A stretch of DNA of 64,000 nt from JBMOMT01 sp049324835 (GCA_049324835.1 JBMOMT010000045.1:19452-83451), one strand, 5' to 3'. Counted from the stretch's first letter, positions 25,578 through 35,241 are shown. Notes: generated by a model not told the origin, from the letters alone. A program made the numbers and translations.

Positions 25578-26474
25578 ATGACAGACTATCCACAAGCGGC
25601 TCAACCTCTGGCAGAGCTGCAACCACAGCACGAGTTTCTCATCGGCATCGATTCTGACGGCTGCGCCTTTGACACGATGGAGATCAAACACAAAGAGTGC
25701 TTTACGCCCAACATCATCAAGCACTGGGGCTTGCAGGCGGTCTCCAAGTACGCCCGCGAGGCGTCCGAATTTGTGAACCTGTACTCCAAGTGGCGCGGCA
25801 TCAACCGCTGGCCGGCGCTGGTGATGGTCTTTGACCTGCTGCGCGAGCGGCCCGAGGTGCAGGCCCGCGGCGTGACGCCGCCACAGGCGCCGCGCATCCG
25901 GGAGTTTATGGCCTCTGGCCTGCCGTTGAGCAACGATGGCCTCAAGCGCTACATGGCCGAACACCCCGATCCAGAGCTCGACACCGCCTGGGCCTGGACC
26001 CACGGCGTCAACGACACCGTGGCCGACATGGTGTACGGCGTGCCGCCCTTTCCCTTTTTGCGCCAGAGCCTGCAATTCCTGAGCGACAAGGCCGACATGA
26101 TCGTCGTTTCGGCCACGCCGTTGGAGGCGCTGCGTCGAGAGTGGGAGGAGCACGACATCGCCAGGTACGTGCGTGTCATTGCCGGGCAGGAGATGGGCAG
26201 CAAGAGTGAACACCTGGCTTTGGCCGCCAGGGGCAGGTATGCGCCCGATCGCGTGCTCATGATCGGCGATGCGCCGGGCGACCTGAAGGCGGCGCGGGCC
26301 AACGATGCGCTGTTCTATCCCATCAATCCCGGTCACGAAGAAACATCCTGGCAGCGCTTCTACGAGGAGGCGATGCACAGGTTCCTGGCCGGCGAGTACA
26401 CTGGGGCCTACGAAGCCGCCCTCATCGCCGAGTTCGAAAAGCTGCTGCCGGAAATGCCTCCCTGGAAAAAGTAG
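25578..26474 (+). CDS. HAD-family hydrolase
   Basis: This 298-residue phosphatase-like protein has motif I GIDSDGCAFD (nucleophile D25, acid D27), motif II VVSATPLEAL, a Lys after MGSKSEH, and motif IV MIGDAPGDLKAA. The large cap between motifs I and II (about 40-175) is unusual and should set substrate choice. It lies in the middle of the uronate operon with a good GGAGG site. A sugar-acid phosphate could be its substrate, but this is a guess from neighbours. Confidence 0.8.
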   Translation: MTDYPQAAQPLAELQPQHEFLIGIDSDGCAFDTMEIKHKECFTPNIIKHWGLQAVSKYAREASEFVNLYSKWRGINRWPALVMVFDLLRERPEVQARGVTPPQAPRIREFMASGLPLSNDGLKRYMAEHPDPELDTAWAWTHGVNDTVADMVYGVPPFPFLRQSLQFLSDKADMIVVSATPLEALRREWEEHDIARYVRVIAGQEMGSKSEHLALAARGRYAPDRVLMIGDAPGDLKAARANDALFYPINPGHEETSWQRFYEEAMHRFLAGEYTGAYEAALIAEFEKLLPEMPPWKK

Positions 26475-26491
26475 GTCAATTGGAGATTTTC

Positions 26492-27739
26492 ATGATCGGC
26501 CAAGGTTACCAAGACAAACATCTCTCAGAACAAGAGGTACAGCATCTCGTGGCCGAGGCCCTCGACGCCTGGAAACTCACCGGCAAGCGGGTGCTGGTCA
26601 TCGTGCCTGACGGCACGCGCACCGCGCCCATCCCCCTCTTTTTCCGGCTGCTGCGTGAACTGCTGGCCCCCCGGGCCGCCGCGCTGGATTTCCTGGTGGC
26701 GCTGGGCACCCACCAGCCCATGGACGATGCCGCGTTGAGCCGGCTGGTGGGCGCGCCGGTGCAAAACGGGCAGGCCGGAGGGTCGCGGGTGCTGAACCAC
26801 CGCTGGGATCGGCCGGAAACCTTTACCACCCTGGGCAGCCTCAGCGCCGCCGAAACCCGCACCCTCAGCGATGGCATGCTCTCCCTGGACGTGCCGGTGC
26901 GCATCAACAAGCTGATTCTCGATTACGATCACCTCATCGTCTGCGGGCCGGTCTTTCCCCACGAGGTGGTGGGCTTTTCCGGGGGCAACAAATACTTTTT
27001 CCCCGGCATCAGCGGCGCCGAGGTGATCGATTTCACCCACTGGCTGGGCGCGCTGGTCACCAGTTGGGCCATCATCGGCGCCAAAGACACGCCCGTGCGT
27101 CAGGCCATCGACCGCGCCGCCTCGCTCATTCCGGCGCCGCGCACCTGCCTGGCGCTGGTGGTCAACGGCGAGGAGCTGGCCGGGTTGTACGCCGGTTCGA
27201 TGGAGGCGGCCTGGTCGGCGGCGGCGGACCTCTCGGCGCGGCTGCACGTCGTTTACGTCGAGCGACCCTTCCGGCGCGTGCTGTCGGTCATGCCAGCCAT
27301 GTACGACGATATCTGGACGGCGGCCAAGGGCATGTACAAAATGGAGCCAGCCATCGCCGACGGCGGCGAGGTGGTCATTTATGCCCCCCACATCGACGAG
27401 ATCAGCTACAGCCACGGCCGCCTCATCGACCAGGTGGGCTATCACGTGCGCGATTATTTCGTCAAGCAGTGGGAGCACTTCAAGGGTTATCCCTGGGGCG
27501 TGCTGGCCCACTCCACCCACCTGCGCGGCGCGGGCACGTTCGAGAACGGCGTCGAAAAGCCACGCATCCGCGTCACCCTGGCCACCGGCATCCCGCAGGC
27601 GCGCTGCCAAAGAGTCAACCTGGGCTATCTCGATCCGGCATCTGTACACCTCAATGAGTGGCAAGGTCGCGAGGACGAGGGGGTGCTGCTGGTGCCCAAG
27701 GCGGGGGAGAGGCTGTATCGAGTCAAACGTCAAACGTGA
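26492..27739 (+). CDS. LarA-family nickel-pincer racemase/epimerase homologue
   Basis: This 415-residue protein shows the LarA signature residues: DGTR (D40-R43), GTH (H74), PHEVVGFSGGNKYFFPGI (H157, K167) and FTH (H183). In lactate racemase the corresponding Lys holds the pincer cofactor and the His residues serve catalysis and nickel binding. The superfamily also includes a D-gluconate 2-epimerase, which fits here between a mannonate-forming enzyme and 6-phosphogluconate dehydrogenase. The ATG at 26492 is preferred over an upstream TTG because GGAG lies 6 bases before it. Cofactor genes larB, larC and larE are not in the window. Confidence 0.82.
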   Translation: MIGQGYQDKHLSEQEVQHLVAEALDAWKLTGKRVLVIVPDGTRTAPIPLFFRLLRELLAPRAAALDFLVALGTHQPMDDAALSRLVGAPVQNGQAGGSRVLNHRWDRPETFTTLGSLSAAETRTLSDGMLSLDVPVRINKLILDYDHLIVCGPVFPHEVVGFSGGNKYFFPGISGAEVIDFTHWLGALVTSWAIIGAKDTPVRQAIDRAASLIPAPRTCLALVVNGEELAGLYAGSMEAAWSAAADLSARLHVVYVERPFRRVLSVMPAMYDDIWTAAKGMYKMEPAIADGGEVVIYAPHIDEISYSHGRLIDQVGYHVRDYFVKQWEHFKGYPWGVLAHSTHLRGAGTFENGVEKPRIRVTLATGIPQARCQRVNLGYLDPASVHLNEWQGREDEGVLLVPKAGERLYRVKRQT

Positions 27740-27752
27740 CAGGAGGTGTTTT

Positions 27753-29216
27753 ATGAGCAAAGCAGACATCGGCCTCATCGGACTGGCGGTGATGGGGCAG
27801 AATCTGGTACTGAACATGGACGACCACGGCTTCACCGTGGCGGTCTATAACCGCACCGTCGCCCGAGTAGACGAGTTCATCGAGGGCAATGCCAAAGGCA
27901 GGCGGGTCATCGGCGCCCACTCGATCCAAGAGCTGGTGAGTGCGCTCAAAAAACCGCGCCGCGTGATGCTGCTGGTCAAAGCCGGCCAGCCGGTCGATGA
28001 TTTCATCGAGTTGCTGCTGCCCCACCTGGAGGCCGGCGACATCATCATCGACGGCGGCAACTCGAATTACAACGACACCATCCGCCGCACGGCCTACGTC
28101 GAATCCAAAGGGCTGCGTTACATCGGCACCGGCGTTTCGGGCGGCGAGGAAGGCGCGCGCCACGGGCCGTCCATCATGCCCGGCGGCTCGCCGGAGGCCT
28201 GGCCCCACGTCAGGCCCATCTTTCAGGCCATCGCCGCCAAAGTGCCGGAGGGTGATCCAAACGGCACGCCCTGCTGCGACTGGGTGGGCGAAAACGGCGC
28301 CGGCCATTACGTCAAGATGGTACACAATGGCATCGAATACGGCGACATGCAGCTCATCTCTGAGGCTTATTTTCTGATGAAAACCGCCCTGGGCATGAGC
28401 CACGACGCCATGCACCGCACTTTTGCCGCGTGGAACGAGGGCAAGCTCGATTCCTATCTCATCGAGATCACCCGCGATATCCTGGCCTTCAAAGACGAGG
28501 ACGGCTCGCCGCTGCTGGAGAAAATCCTGGATACGGCCGGCCAAAAAGGCACCGGCAAATGGACGTCTGTCTCGGCGCTGGATATGGGCATCCCCCTCTC
28601 GCTCATCACCGAGGCAGTGCTGGCCCGTTTCCTCTCGGCGCTAAAAGACGAGCGCGCCGCCGCCGCACAAGTGCTCACCGGCCCCGCGCCCCGCTTCGAT
28701 GGCGACCAGGCCGCCTTCCTCCACGATCTGCACGACGCCCTCTATGCCGCCAAGATCGTCTCCTACACCCAGGGCTACATGCTCATGCGCGCCGCCGCCG
28801 AGGAATACGGCTGGCACCTGAACAATGGCGGCATCGCCATGATGTGGCGCGGCGGCTGCATCATCCGCTCCGCGTTTCTGGGCAAGATCAAAGAGGCATT
28901 CGACCGCGACCCCGACCTGAGCAACCTGCTGCTCGATCCCTACTTCAAAGGTGAGGTGGAAGCGGCCCAGGCGGCGTGGCGGCGCGTGGTGGCCCGCGCT
29001 GTCGAGTTGGGCGTGCCGGCGCCGGCCATGTCCAGCGCGCTGGCCTTTTTCGATGGCTACCGCAGCGCGCGGCTGCCGGCCAACCTGCTGCAGGCCCAAC
29101 GCGACTACTTTGGCGCCCACACCTACGAGCGCGTGGATCGCCCTCGCGGCGAGTTCTACCACACCAACTGGACCGGTCACGGCGGCGATGTGACCTCGAC
29201 CACGTATCAGGCATAG
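27753..29216 (+). CDS. gnd: 6-phosphogluconate dehydrogenase, decarboxylating
   Basis: This 487-residue enzyme oxidises 6-phosphogluconate to ribulose 5-phosphate and CO2. It shows the Rossmann start IGLIGLAVMGQNLVLNM, the GGNSNYND segment, catalytic KMVHNGIEYGDMQ and the full-length C-terminal helical domain including WRGGCIIRS. The start is fixed by a perfect AGGAGGTG upstream of ATG at 27753; the frame is open far upstream but without support. Location in a uronate operon rather than with glucose-6-phosphate dehydrogenase is unusual. Confidence 0.95.
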   Translation: MSKADIGLIGLAVMGQNLVLNMDDHGFTVAVYNRTVARVDEFIEGNAKGRRVIGAHSIQELVSALKKPRRVMLLVKAGQPVDDFIELLLPHLEAGDIIIDGGNSNYNDTIRRTAYVESKGLRYIGTGVSGGEEGARHGPSIMPGGSPEAWPHVRPIFQAIAAKVPEGDPNGTPCCDWVGENGAGHYVKMVHNGIEYGDMQLISEAYFLMKTALGMSHDAMHRTFAAWNEGKLDSYLIEITRDILAFKDEDGSPLLEKILDTAGQKGTGKWTSVSALDMGIPLSLITEAVLARFLSALKDERAAAAQVLTGPAPRFDGDQAAFLHDLHDALYAAKIVSYTQGYMLMRAAAEEYGWHLNNGGIAMMWRGGCIIRSAFLGKIKEAFDRDPDLSNLLLDPYFKGEVEAAQAAWRRVVARAVELGVPAPAMSSALAFFDGYRSARLPANLLQAQRDYFGAHTYERVDRPRGEFYHTNWTGHGGDVTSTTYQA

Positions 29217-29230
29217 AGGAGGCAGGCGAG

Positions 29231-30523
29231 ATGGGCAAAGCAAACAACGTCGTCGTGGCCCAATCGGGCGGGCCGACGCCGGTCATCAACAACTCGCTGC
29301 GCGGCGTGGTCGAGACCTGCCGCGCCATGCCGGACGTGTTCGGCGCCGTCTATGCCGGCTGGCACGGCATCGAGGGCGTGCTCAAAGAAGAGTTGCTGAA
29401 CCTCTCCGCCCAGTCCGCACAAGAGATCGCCCTGCTGCGCACCACGCCGGCGGCCGGCTCCATCGGCACCTGCCGCTACAAACTCAAAGCGAGCCAGCAA
29501 GAGGATTTCGAGCGCGTCATCGAGGTGCTGCGCGCCCACGACGTGGGCTATTTCTTTTACATCGGCGGCAACGACAGCATGGACACGGCCCACAAGGTGG
29601 CTCAACTGGCCCACGAGCGGGGGCTTGACCTGGTGGCCACCGGCGCGCCCAAGACCATCGACAACGACGTGGGCGACAGCGCGTTCCAACTCATCGATCA
29701 CACCCCCGGCTATGGCAGCGTGGCCCGCTACTGGGCGCTGCACGTGCAAAACGCCGATCAGGAAAACGCCGGTTCCTGCCCCGCCGACCCGGTGCTGGTG
29801 ATGCAGGCCATGGGCCGCAAGATCGGTTTCATCCCCGCCGCCGCCCGCCTGGCCGATCCGCAGCGCGAGATGCCGCTGCTCATCGTCCTGGCCGAATCGG
29901 CCATCCGCCTGCCGGAGCTGGCCGACCGGGTCAACGACACCCTCAAAACCCACGGCCGGGCGCTGGTGGTCGTCAGCGAAGGTTTCGACGTGGGCGACAT
30001 CGGCGCGCGCCGGGATGCCTTTGGCCACGTCGAGTTTTCGGCCAGCCAGTTGACAGTGGCGCAGATCGTGGTAAACTATTTCAACCAGGTGGGCCTGGCG
30101 GCGCGTGGCTCGGCGCGGGGCAACGTCTCGGGCACCGATCAGCGCCACAACATGATCTATGCCTCCACGGTCGATCTCGAAGAGGCTTACAAGGTTGGCC
30201 AAAAGGCGGCTTTGGTGGCGGCGGAAGAGGGCTCCGGCTACATGAGCACCATTTTGCGCGAGCCGGGCCGCGTCTACCGCGTGCGCTACGACAAAGTGCC
30301 GCTGGAGCAGGTAGCCAACTCGGAGCGTACATTCCCGGAAGCATGGATCGCGCCGGATCGCACCGACGTGACCGACGCGTTCGTCCGCTACGCCCGGCCC
30401 CTCATCGGCGACGATTGGCCCGCCGTGCCGCTGGTCGATGGGCGGCAGCGATTCGCCCGCCTGGAACCGGTTTTCGCCGGGCAGAAACTGCCGCCATACA
30501 TACCGCAGGCGCATCGCCGCTGA
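29231..30523 (+). CDS. Phosphofructokinase, pyrophosphate-type
   Basis: This 430-residue PfkA-family enzyme has QSGGPTPVINNSLRG, GGNDSM (112-117) and PKTIDND (140-146). Asp at the position of the ATP-enzyme's second glycine and Lys in place of the Gly of PGTIDND are the marks of pyrophosphate-dependent enzymes. Such enzymes can also phosphorylate sedoheptulose 7-phosphate. That would suit an operon feeding the pentose phosphate pathway; this is inference. The ATG at 29231 is preceded by AGGAGG. It is the last clear gene of the operon. Confidence 0.88.
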   Translation: MGKANNVVVAQSGGPTPVINNSLRGVVETCRAMPDVFGAVYAGWHGIEGVLKEELLNLSAQSAQEIALLRTTPAAGSIGTCRYKLKASQQEDFERVIEVLRAHDVGYFFYIGGNDSMDTAHKVAQLAHERGLDLVATGAPKTIDNDVGDSAFQLIDHTPGYGSVARYWALHVQNADQENAGSCPADPVLVMQAMGRKIGFIPAAARLADPQREMPLLIVLAESAIRLPELADRVNDTLKTHGRALVVVSEGFDVGDIGARRDAFGHVEFSASQLTVAQIVVNYFNQVGLAARGSARGNVSGTDQRHNMIYASTVDLEEAYKVGQKAALVAAEEGSGYMSTILREPGRVYRVRYDKVPLEQVANSERTFPEAWIAPDRTDVTDAFVRYARPLIGDDWPAVPLVDGRQRFARLEPVFAGQKLPPYIPQAHRR

Positions 30524-30586
30524 TCCGGTCCGCGAGGCTCTGGGCCGGGGTGCAGCTAACGGTTCACTCGCACGGAGAGCATCCAC

Positions 30587-33500
30587 ATGGCCCGATGGAC
30601 CCGCCTGATCGTCGCTTTTGCCCTTGCCCTGTGGGCCCAAAGCATCGTCAGCAACAGCCAGCAGCCCCTCGATGGGGTGCTGCTTTTTGGCGCAGCGGCG
30701 CTCCTGTTCGTCACCGCTGCCCCCGCCCCACGCGAGGAGATGCCAACCAGCCCCGATCCGGCAGCCCTACCTGGCCGCCGGGTGGGGCTGGCCCTTGTGG
30801 GTATGGCCGGAGTCGCCGCTGCTGCCGTTCTGTTCTGGATGTATCTCTCCAGTCCCCTGGGCCTGGCCCTGTGGCTGGGCGGGCTGGCCCTGTTCTTGTT
30901 CGCCCTGTGGCCCGCCCGTTCTGCCCCCCTCCCAACCTCGAACCCTGAACTCTCGCGCCGGTTGGAGCTGCTCATCCTGGCCTGCATCCTCCTGACCGCG
31001 CTGACCGTTCGCGTCACCGGGTTGGGCGCTATCCCCAACGGTCTACAATCCGATGAAGGCAACAACGGCCTGGAGGCGCTCAAGTGGCTCTCTGGCGCGC
31101 CCTACAGCCCCTACGCCGAGGCCAACGAGGGTCAGGCCACGCTGTTCAGCATTCTCGTCGCCCTCAGCCTCAAGCTGTTCGGCGTCAGCGTGCCGTCGAT
31201 GCGGCTGGTCTCGGCTGTGGTGGGCACGCTGACGGTGCTCTCTTTTTACGTGCTGGCCCGCGAATTCCACGGCCCCCGCGCCGCGCTGGTGGGCGCGGCC
31301 CTGCTGGCCGGATCGCGCTGGCACCTCACTTTCAGTCGCATCATCTACGAGCTGATCCTGGCGCCGCTGGCGGCCATCTGGCTCTTTTACTTTTTGCAGC
31401 GCGGCCTGCGCGGCCATCGCCGCCGCGATCTGGTGCTGGCCGGGTACGCCCTGGCCCTGGGCCTCAACACCTACACCGCCTTTCGCACCATCCCCATCGG
31501 CGCGGGTGTGCTCATCCTCTACTGGCTGGTGCGCCGCCGCCGCGAGTTGTGGACCGCGCTGCGCGATGCGGGTCTGTTTGCCCTCAGCAGCGCCCTGGGC
31601 CTGGTGCCGCTGGCGGTTTACGCCGTGCAAAAACCGGACGTCTTTTTGGGGCGCACCCAACACATTTCCATCTGGAACGACGTCCAGCAGGCAGGCAGCC
31701 TGGAGCCGCTGTGGAACAACCTGAAGGAATACCTGCTGATGTTCAACGTGCAGGGCGATGGCGCTTCGCTGAACAACCTGCCCGGCGAGCCCATGCTGGG
31801 CCTGATCGTGGGGGCGCTGTTCATCCTGGGGCTGGCCTATGCCCTCCGTCACTGGCGGCAACCCAGGGCCTTCCTGGCGCTGGCCTGGATGCTGGGTGTG
31901 CTGCCGGCGGGCGTGCTTTCCGTGGCCCACGAAGCGCCCTCGGCGCGGCGGGTCATCGGGCTGGTGCCAGTGATCTATGTGCTGGCCGCCGCCATCATCG
32001 ACGCCCTGTGGCGGGCCAGCCTGGCCGCCTGGCGCGGGCGCGGGTGCCGCGTCTGGGCTATCGGCTTTGGCGCGCTGGCGGCCGTGGCGAGTGTGTCCGG
32101 TGTCGCCACCTACTTTGGCCAGCAGGCCCACCACCCCCAGGTCTGGCGCGCCTTTAGCCCCCACGAGGCGGCCATCGGCCATTACATCGCCAATCTGGAT
32201 CGCCCGGCACAACTCTACCTCTCGCCCGTCTTTAACCGACACTCGGCCATCACCTTTATCGCTGGCGATCCGGCCTACGTGGTGCTCGATCTCACCCGCC
32301 ACCTGCCGGTGCGGGAGCCACAAACGAGCGACGTCATCTATATCATGGAACCCGCCAGCCGCCGCCTGGAGCCGCTCTTTCACCAGTTCTACCCCAGCGG
32401 CGTGTGGGTGGAGCATCTCGACCCCTATGGCGGCCTGCTGTTCAACACCTTTACCCTGACGCCGCAGCAGCAGGCCGAGGCGCTGGGGCTGAACGGCCGC
32501 TATTACGCCAACCCGAACTGGCAATCGCCGGCGGCCCTCACCCGGCGCGATACGGCCCTGGATTTCGACTGGCGCAGCGAGGCCCCCCTGGCCATGCCTT
32601 TCAGCGCCGAGTGGACTTCAGCGCTGCTGGTGCCACAGTACGGCCCCTACGAGCTGACCCTCCAAGCCAGCGGCTCCTTTACGCTGACGCTGGACGGCGA
32701 GCTGCTGTTGAGCGGCGGGGCCGGGCTCCACAGCGTCCGGCAGACGCTGGTGGGCGGTTTTCACGCCTTTGGCCTGCGCACCACCGTCGAAACGGCCGAT
32801 GGCGAACCGGCGCTGTGGTGGGCCGGCCCGGTGGGCGAGCGGCAGACCGTGCCGGGTTCGGCTTTTTACGCCTTTGACGTGCCCGAGTTCGGCCTGGTGG
32901 GCAGCTATTTCCCCAACGCCAACTGGGCAGGCACGCCCAGCATCGTGCAGCGTGATATTTTCCTCACCGCCGGAGAGGTGCTGCCCTCACCCTATAGCAT
33001 CATCTGGCGGGGCAAATTGCTGGTGGAAAAGCCAGGGCTGTACAAACTGGGCACCAACTCGGACGATGGCTCGCTGCTCTATGTCGATGGCGTGCTGGTG
33101 GTGGATAACGGCGGCCCCCACGGCGCGCGCTATGTGGAGGGCAGTATCAATCTGACCGGCGGCTATCACGATCTGGAGTTGCGTTACTTTCAGGATGGCG
33201 GCTCGCGGGCGCTGGACCTGTGGTGGACGCCGCCCGGCGGCCAGAAAGAACTGATCCCCCCCACGGCCCTGCTGCCCTGGGAGGGTGAGGCGCCCGTCTG
33301 GCAGCCGACTGGCATATCCGAGACGTCGGTCGCCCCGCCCGGCGCGATGGCGGCCCAATTCTGGCGCATGTGGCTCGATCCGGAAGCAGGCATGCAGCCG
33401 CGGGGGGTGGCCGTCAGCCCCATCGACGGCCGGGTGTACGTGGCCGATGCGGCCAACCGCCGCATCCAGGTCTTCGATAACGAGGGGCAGCCGCTGTTTG

Positions 33501-34156
33501 CCTTTGGCCAGGACGCCGGCCTCGACGAGCCGGGCGATCTGGTCATCGACAGTCAGGGCAACGTTTTTGTGCTGGAGCCGCAAAACGATTCGGTGGTGCG
33601 CTTTACGGGCGAGGGGCAATACGTGGCCCGCTTCCGCGAGACACTGCGGCTGTTCCGGCCGCGGGGCATCGGCATCGACAGCGCCGGCCGCCTCTACATC
33701 GCCGATACCGGCGGCGGGCGGGTGGTGGTGATGGCCCCTTCGGGCGAGGTATTGGCCCGCTGGGGCGAGGCCGGCGCCGGTCCGGGCCAGTTCGATCAGC
33801 CCACCGACGTGGCTGCCGGGCCGGACGGCAATATCTATGTGGCCGATACGTTCAACCTTCGTGTACAGTGGCTGGATGCCGATGGTATCTACCTGGGCGA
33901 GTGGCCCATTCAACCGGCCAACACCTACGACGCCCCGCATCTGGCGGTTTCGCCGGGCCACGTGCTCTATCTCACCAGCCCGGAAGAAAGCCGGGTATTC
34001 GCCTATGACCTGTCAGGAGCTTTTCTGGGCGAGATCGGCGCTCGCGGGGAAGAGCCAGGGCAACTGCAAAAGCCGGTGGGTGTGGCCGTGGATGCCCAGG
34101 GCCGCCTGTATGTGACCGATCCTGTGCAGGGCCGCGTGCTGGGCTTCCAGCCGTAA
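30587..34156 (+). CDS. Membrane glycosyltransferase fused to PA14 and NHL domains
   Basis: This is a 1189-residue multi-domain protein. Residues 1-120 hold about four membrane helices. Residues about 125-500 resemble the dolichyl-phosphate-mannose/ArnT type (GT39/GT83) integral glycosyltransferases, with the early loop Asp-Glu in LQSDEGNNGLEALK. Two PA14-like beta domains follow (about 640-760 and 765-890, with YFPNANWAGTP and DDGSLLYVDGVLVVDNGG). A six-blade NHL propeller comes next (about 930-1189, repeats such as PRGVAVSPIDGRVYVADAAN). It likely modifies a lipid-linked or surface sugar, with large outside carbohydrate-binding parts. It stands 63 bases after the kinase gene and meets fmt head-on. 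Confidence 0.85.
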   Translation: MARWTRLIVAFALALWAQSIVSNSQQPLDGVLLFGAAALLFVTAAPAPREEMPTSPDPAALPGRRVGLALVGMAGVAAAAVLFWMYLSSPLGLALWLGGLALFLFALWPARSAPLPTSNPELSRRLELLILACILLTALTVRVTGLGAIPNGLQSDEGNNGLEALKWLSGAPYSPYAEANEGQATLFSILVALSLKLFGVSVPSMRLVSAVVGTLTVLSFYVLAREFHGPRAALVGAALLAGSRWHLTFSRIIYELILAPLAAIWLFYFLQRGLRGHRRRDLVLAGYALALGLNTYTAFRTIPIGAGVLILYWLVRRRRELWTALRDAGLFALSSALGLVPLAVYAVQKPDVFLGRTQHISIWNDVQQAGSLEPLWNNLKEYLLMFNVQGDGASLNNLPGEPMLGLIVGALFILGLAYALRHWRQPRAFLALAWMLGVLPAGVLSVAHEAPSARRVIGLVPVIYVLAAAIIDALWRASLAAWRGRGCRVWAIGFGALAAVASVSGVATYFGQQAHHPQVWRAFSPHEAAIGHYIANLDRPAQLYLSPVFNRHSAITFIAGDPAYVVLDLTRHLPVREPQTSDVIYIMEPASRRLEPLFHQFYPSGVWVEHLDPYGGLLFNTFTLTPQQQAEALGLNGRYYANPNWQSPAALTRRDTALDFDWRSEAPLAMPFSAEWTSALLVPQYGPYELTLQASGSFTLTLDGELLLSGGAGLHSVRQTLVGGFHAFGLRTTVETADGEPALWWAGPVGERQTVPGSAFYAFDVPEFGLVGSYFPNANWAGTPSIVQRDIFLTAGEVLPSPYSIIWRGKLLVEKPGLYKLGTNSDDGSLLYVDGVLVVDNGGPHGARYVEGSINLTGGYHDLELRYFQDGGSRALDLWWTPPGGQKELIPPTALLPWEGEAPVWQPTGISETSVAPPGAMAAQFWRMWLDPEAGMQPRGVAVSPIDGRVYVADAANRRIQVFDNEGQPLFAFGQDAGLDEPGDLVIDSQGNVFVLEPQNDSVVRFTGEGQYVARFRETLRLFRPRGIGIDSAGRLYIADTGGGRVVVMAPSGEVLARWGEAGAGPGQFDQPTDVAAGPDGNIYVADTFNLRVQWLDADGIYLGEWPIQPANTYDAPHLAVSPGHVLYLTSPEESRVFAYDLSGAFLGEIGARGEEPGQLQKPVGVAVDAQGRLYVTDPVQGRVLGFQP

Positions 34157-34171
34157 AGCGCCCCACGCTAT

Positions 34172-35104
34172 CTACTGGCCCAGCAGCGCACCCAAAAAGC
34201 CTGGCTGGCCGCGCAGAAACTCCTCGATGGGCATGGCCCGTTTTCCGGCCAGTTGCACCTCTTCCAGGCGCAACACCCCCTCGCCCGTGACCACACCCGT
34301 ACCGTCGTCCAGCGTGATCACCTGACCCGGCTCTCCCTGACCCTGCCAGTCGGGCAGAGTTGCCGCGCGCAGCACCTTGAGCGGCTGTCCCTGCCAGTTC
34401 GTAAAAGCCGCTGGCCAGGGGAGGCAGGCGCGCACCTGCCGCGCCAGGTATGCGGCCGGGTTATCCCAGTTCAACCGCCCATCCGCTTTACTCATCAGGC
34501 GGCAATAGGTGGCCTGCGCCTCATCCTGGGGCCGCGGCGTGATCTCGCCTGCCAGCCAGCGCGGCAGCGTCTCGATCAGCAGGTCCGCGCCGAGGCAACT
34601 CAACCTGGCCCCCAGCGAGGCCGTCGTATCGTCGGGCAAAATGGGACAGGCGGCCTGAGCGAGGATCGGGCCGGTGTCCATGCCGGCGTCCAGGCGCATC
34701 AGCGTCACGCCGCTCCCGGTTTCGCCGGCCAGGATGGCCGCCGCTACCGGCGCCGGGCCGCGATGGCGGGGCAGCAGCGAGCCGTGCACGTTGAGGCAGC
34801 CGTGGGGCGGGATGCCCAGCACGTCGGGGCGCAGAATCTGGCCAAAGGCGACGACGACGATCAGATGGGGGGCCAGGGCGCGCAGGCGGGCCACCGCCTC
34901 CGGCGCGCGCAGCGTCGGCGGCTGCCACAGCGGCAGGCCCAGAGCCAGGGCCACCTCCTTGACCGGCGGCGGGGTCAGGCGGCGACTGCGGCCCGCCGGG
35001 CGATCCGGCTGCGTCACCACGGCGGCGATCTCGTAGCGCCCGGCCAGCTTTTCGAGTGACGGCACGGCAAAATCCGGGGTGCCCATAAAGACGAGACGGG
35101 GCAT
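34172..35104 (-). CDS. fmt: Methionyl-tRNA formyltransferase
   Basis: This 310-residue enzyme formylates initiator Met-tRNA using 10-formyltetrahydrofolate. It shows RLVFMGTPDFAVPSL, the catalytic NVHGSLLPRHRGPAP block with Asn/His, and LDAGMDTGPIL. Length fits the family. The start at 35104 is supported by AAAGGAGG 6 bases upstream; a longer frame adds 60 non-conserved residues. No deformylase gene is adjacent. Confidence 0.95.
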   Translation of the reverse strand: MPRLVFMGTPDFAVPSLEKLAGRYEIAAVVTQPDRPAGRSRRLTPPPVKEVALALGLPLWQPPTLRAPEAVARLRALAPHLIVVVAFGQILRPDVLGIPPHGCLNVHGSLLPRHRGPAPVAAAILAGETGSGVTLMRLDAGMDTGPILAQAACPILPDDTTASLGARLSCLGADLLIETLPRWLAGEITPRPQDEAQATYCRLMSKADGRLNWDNPAAYLARQVRACLPWPAAFTNWQGQPLKVLRAATLPDWQGQGEPGQVITLDDGTGVVTGEGVLRLEEVQLAGKRAMPIEEFLRGQPGFLGALLGQ

Positions 35105-35206
35105 AGGCGGCCTCCTTTCTTCAGGCTTCGATTGTACACCCAAAGTAGGAACGGGGCAAAAGCGTGCCCGGTTAAGAATTTCTAACCCAGTTTGCCCGGT
35201 TTTGTA

Positions 35207-35235
35207 TTGACAGAATGTCAAGGACAGGGTATAAT
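35207..35235 (+). promoter_or_regulatory. Consensus sigma-70 promoter
   Basis: TTGACA (35207-35212), exactly 17 bases, then TATAAT (35230-35235): a perfect match to the housekeeping consensus, predicting strong constitutive transcription starting near 35242. Confidence 0.88.
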
Positions 35236-35241
35236 GAACAC

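Noticed and set aside
25044..26378. 444-codon minus-strand frame across the SDR and HAD genes
   Set aside because: It spans two convincing plus-strand genes and their intergenic ribosome site and has no motif.
27381..27752. N-terminal extension of 6-phosphogluconate dehydrogenase
   Set aside because: It overlaps the end of the LarA-like gene; the ATG at 27753 has a perfect ribosome site and starts the conserved Rossmann fold.
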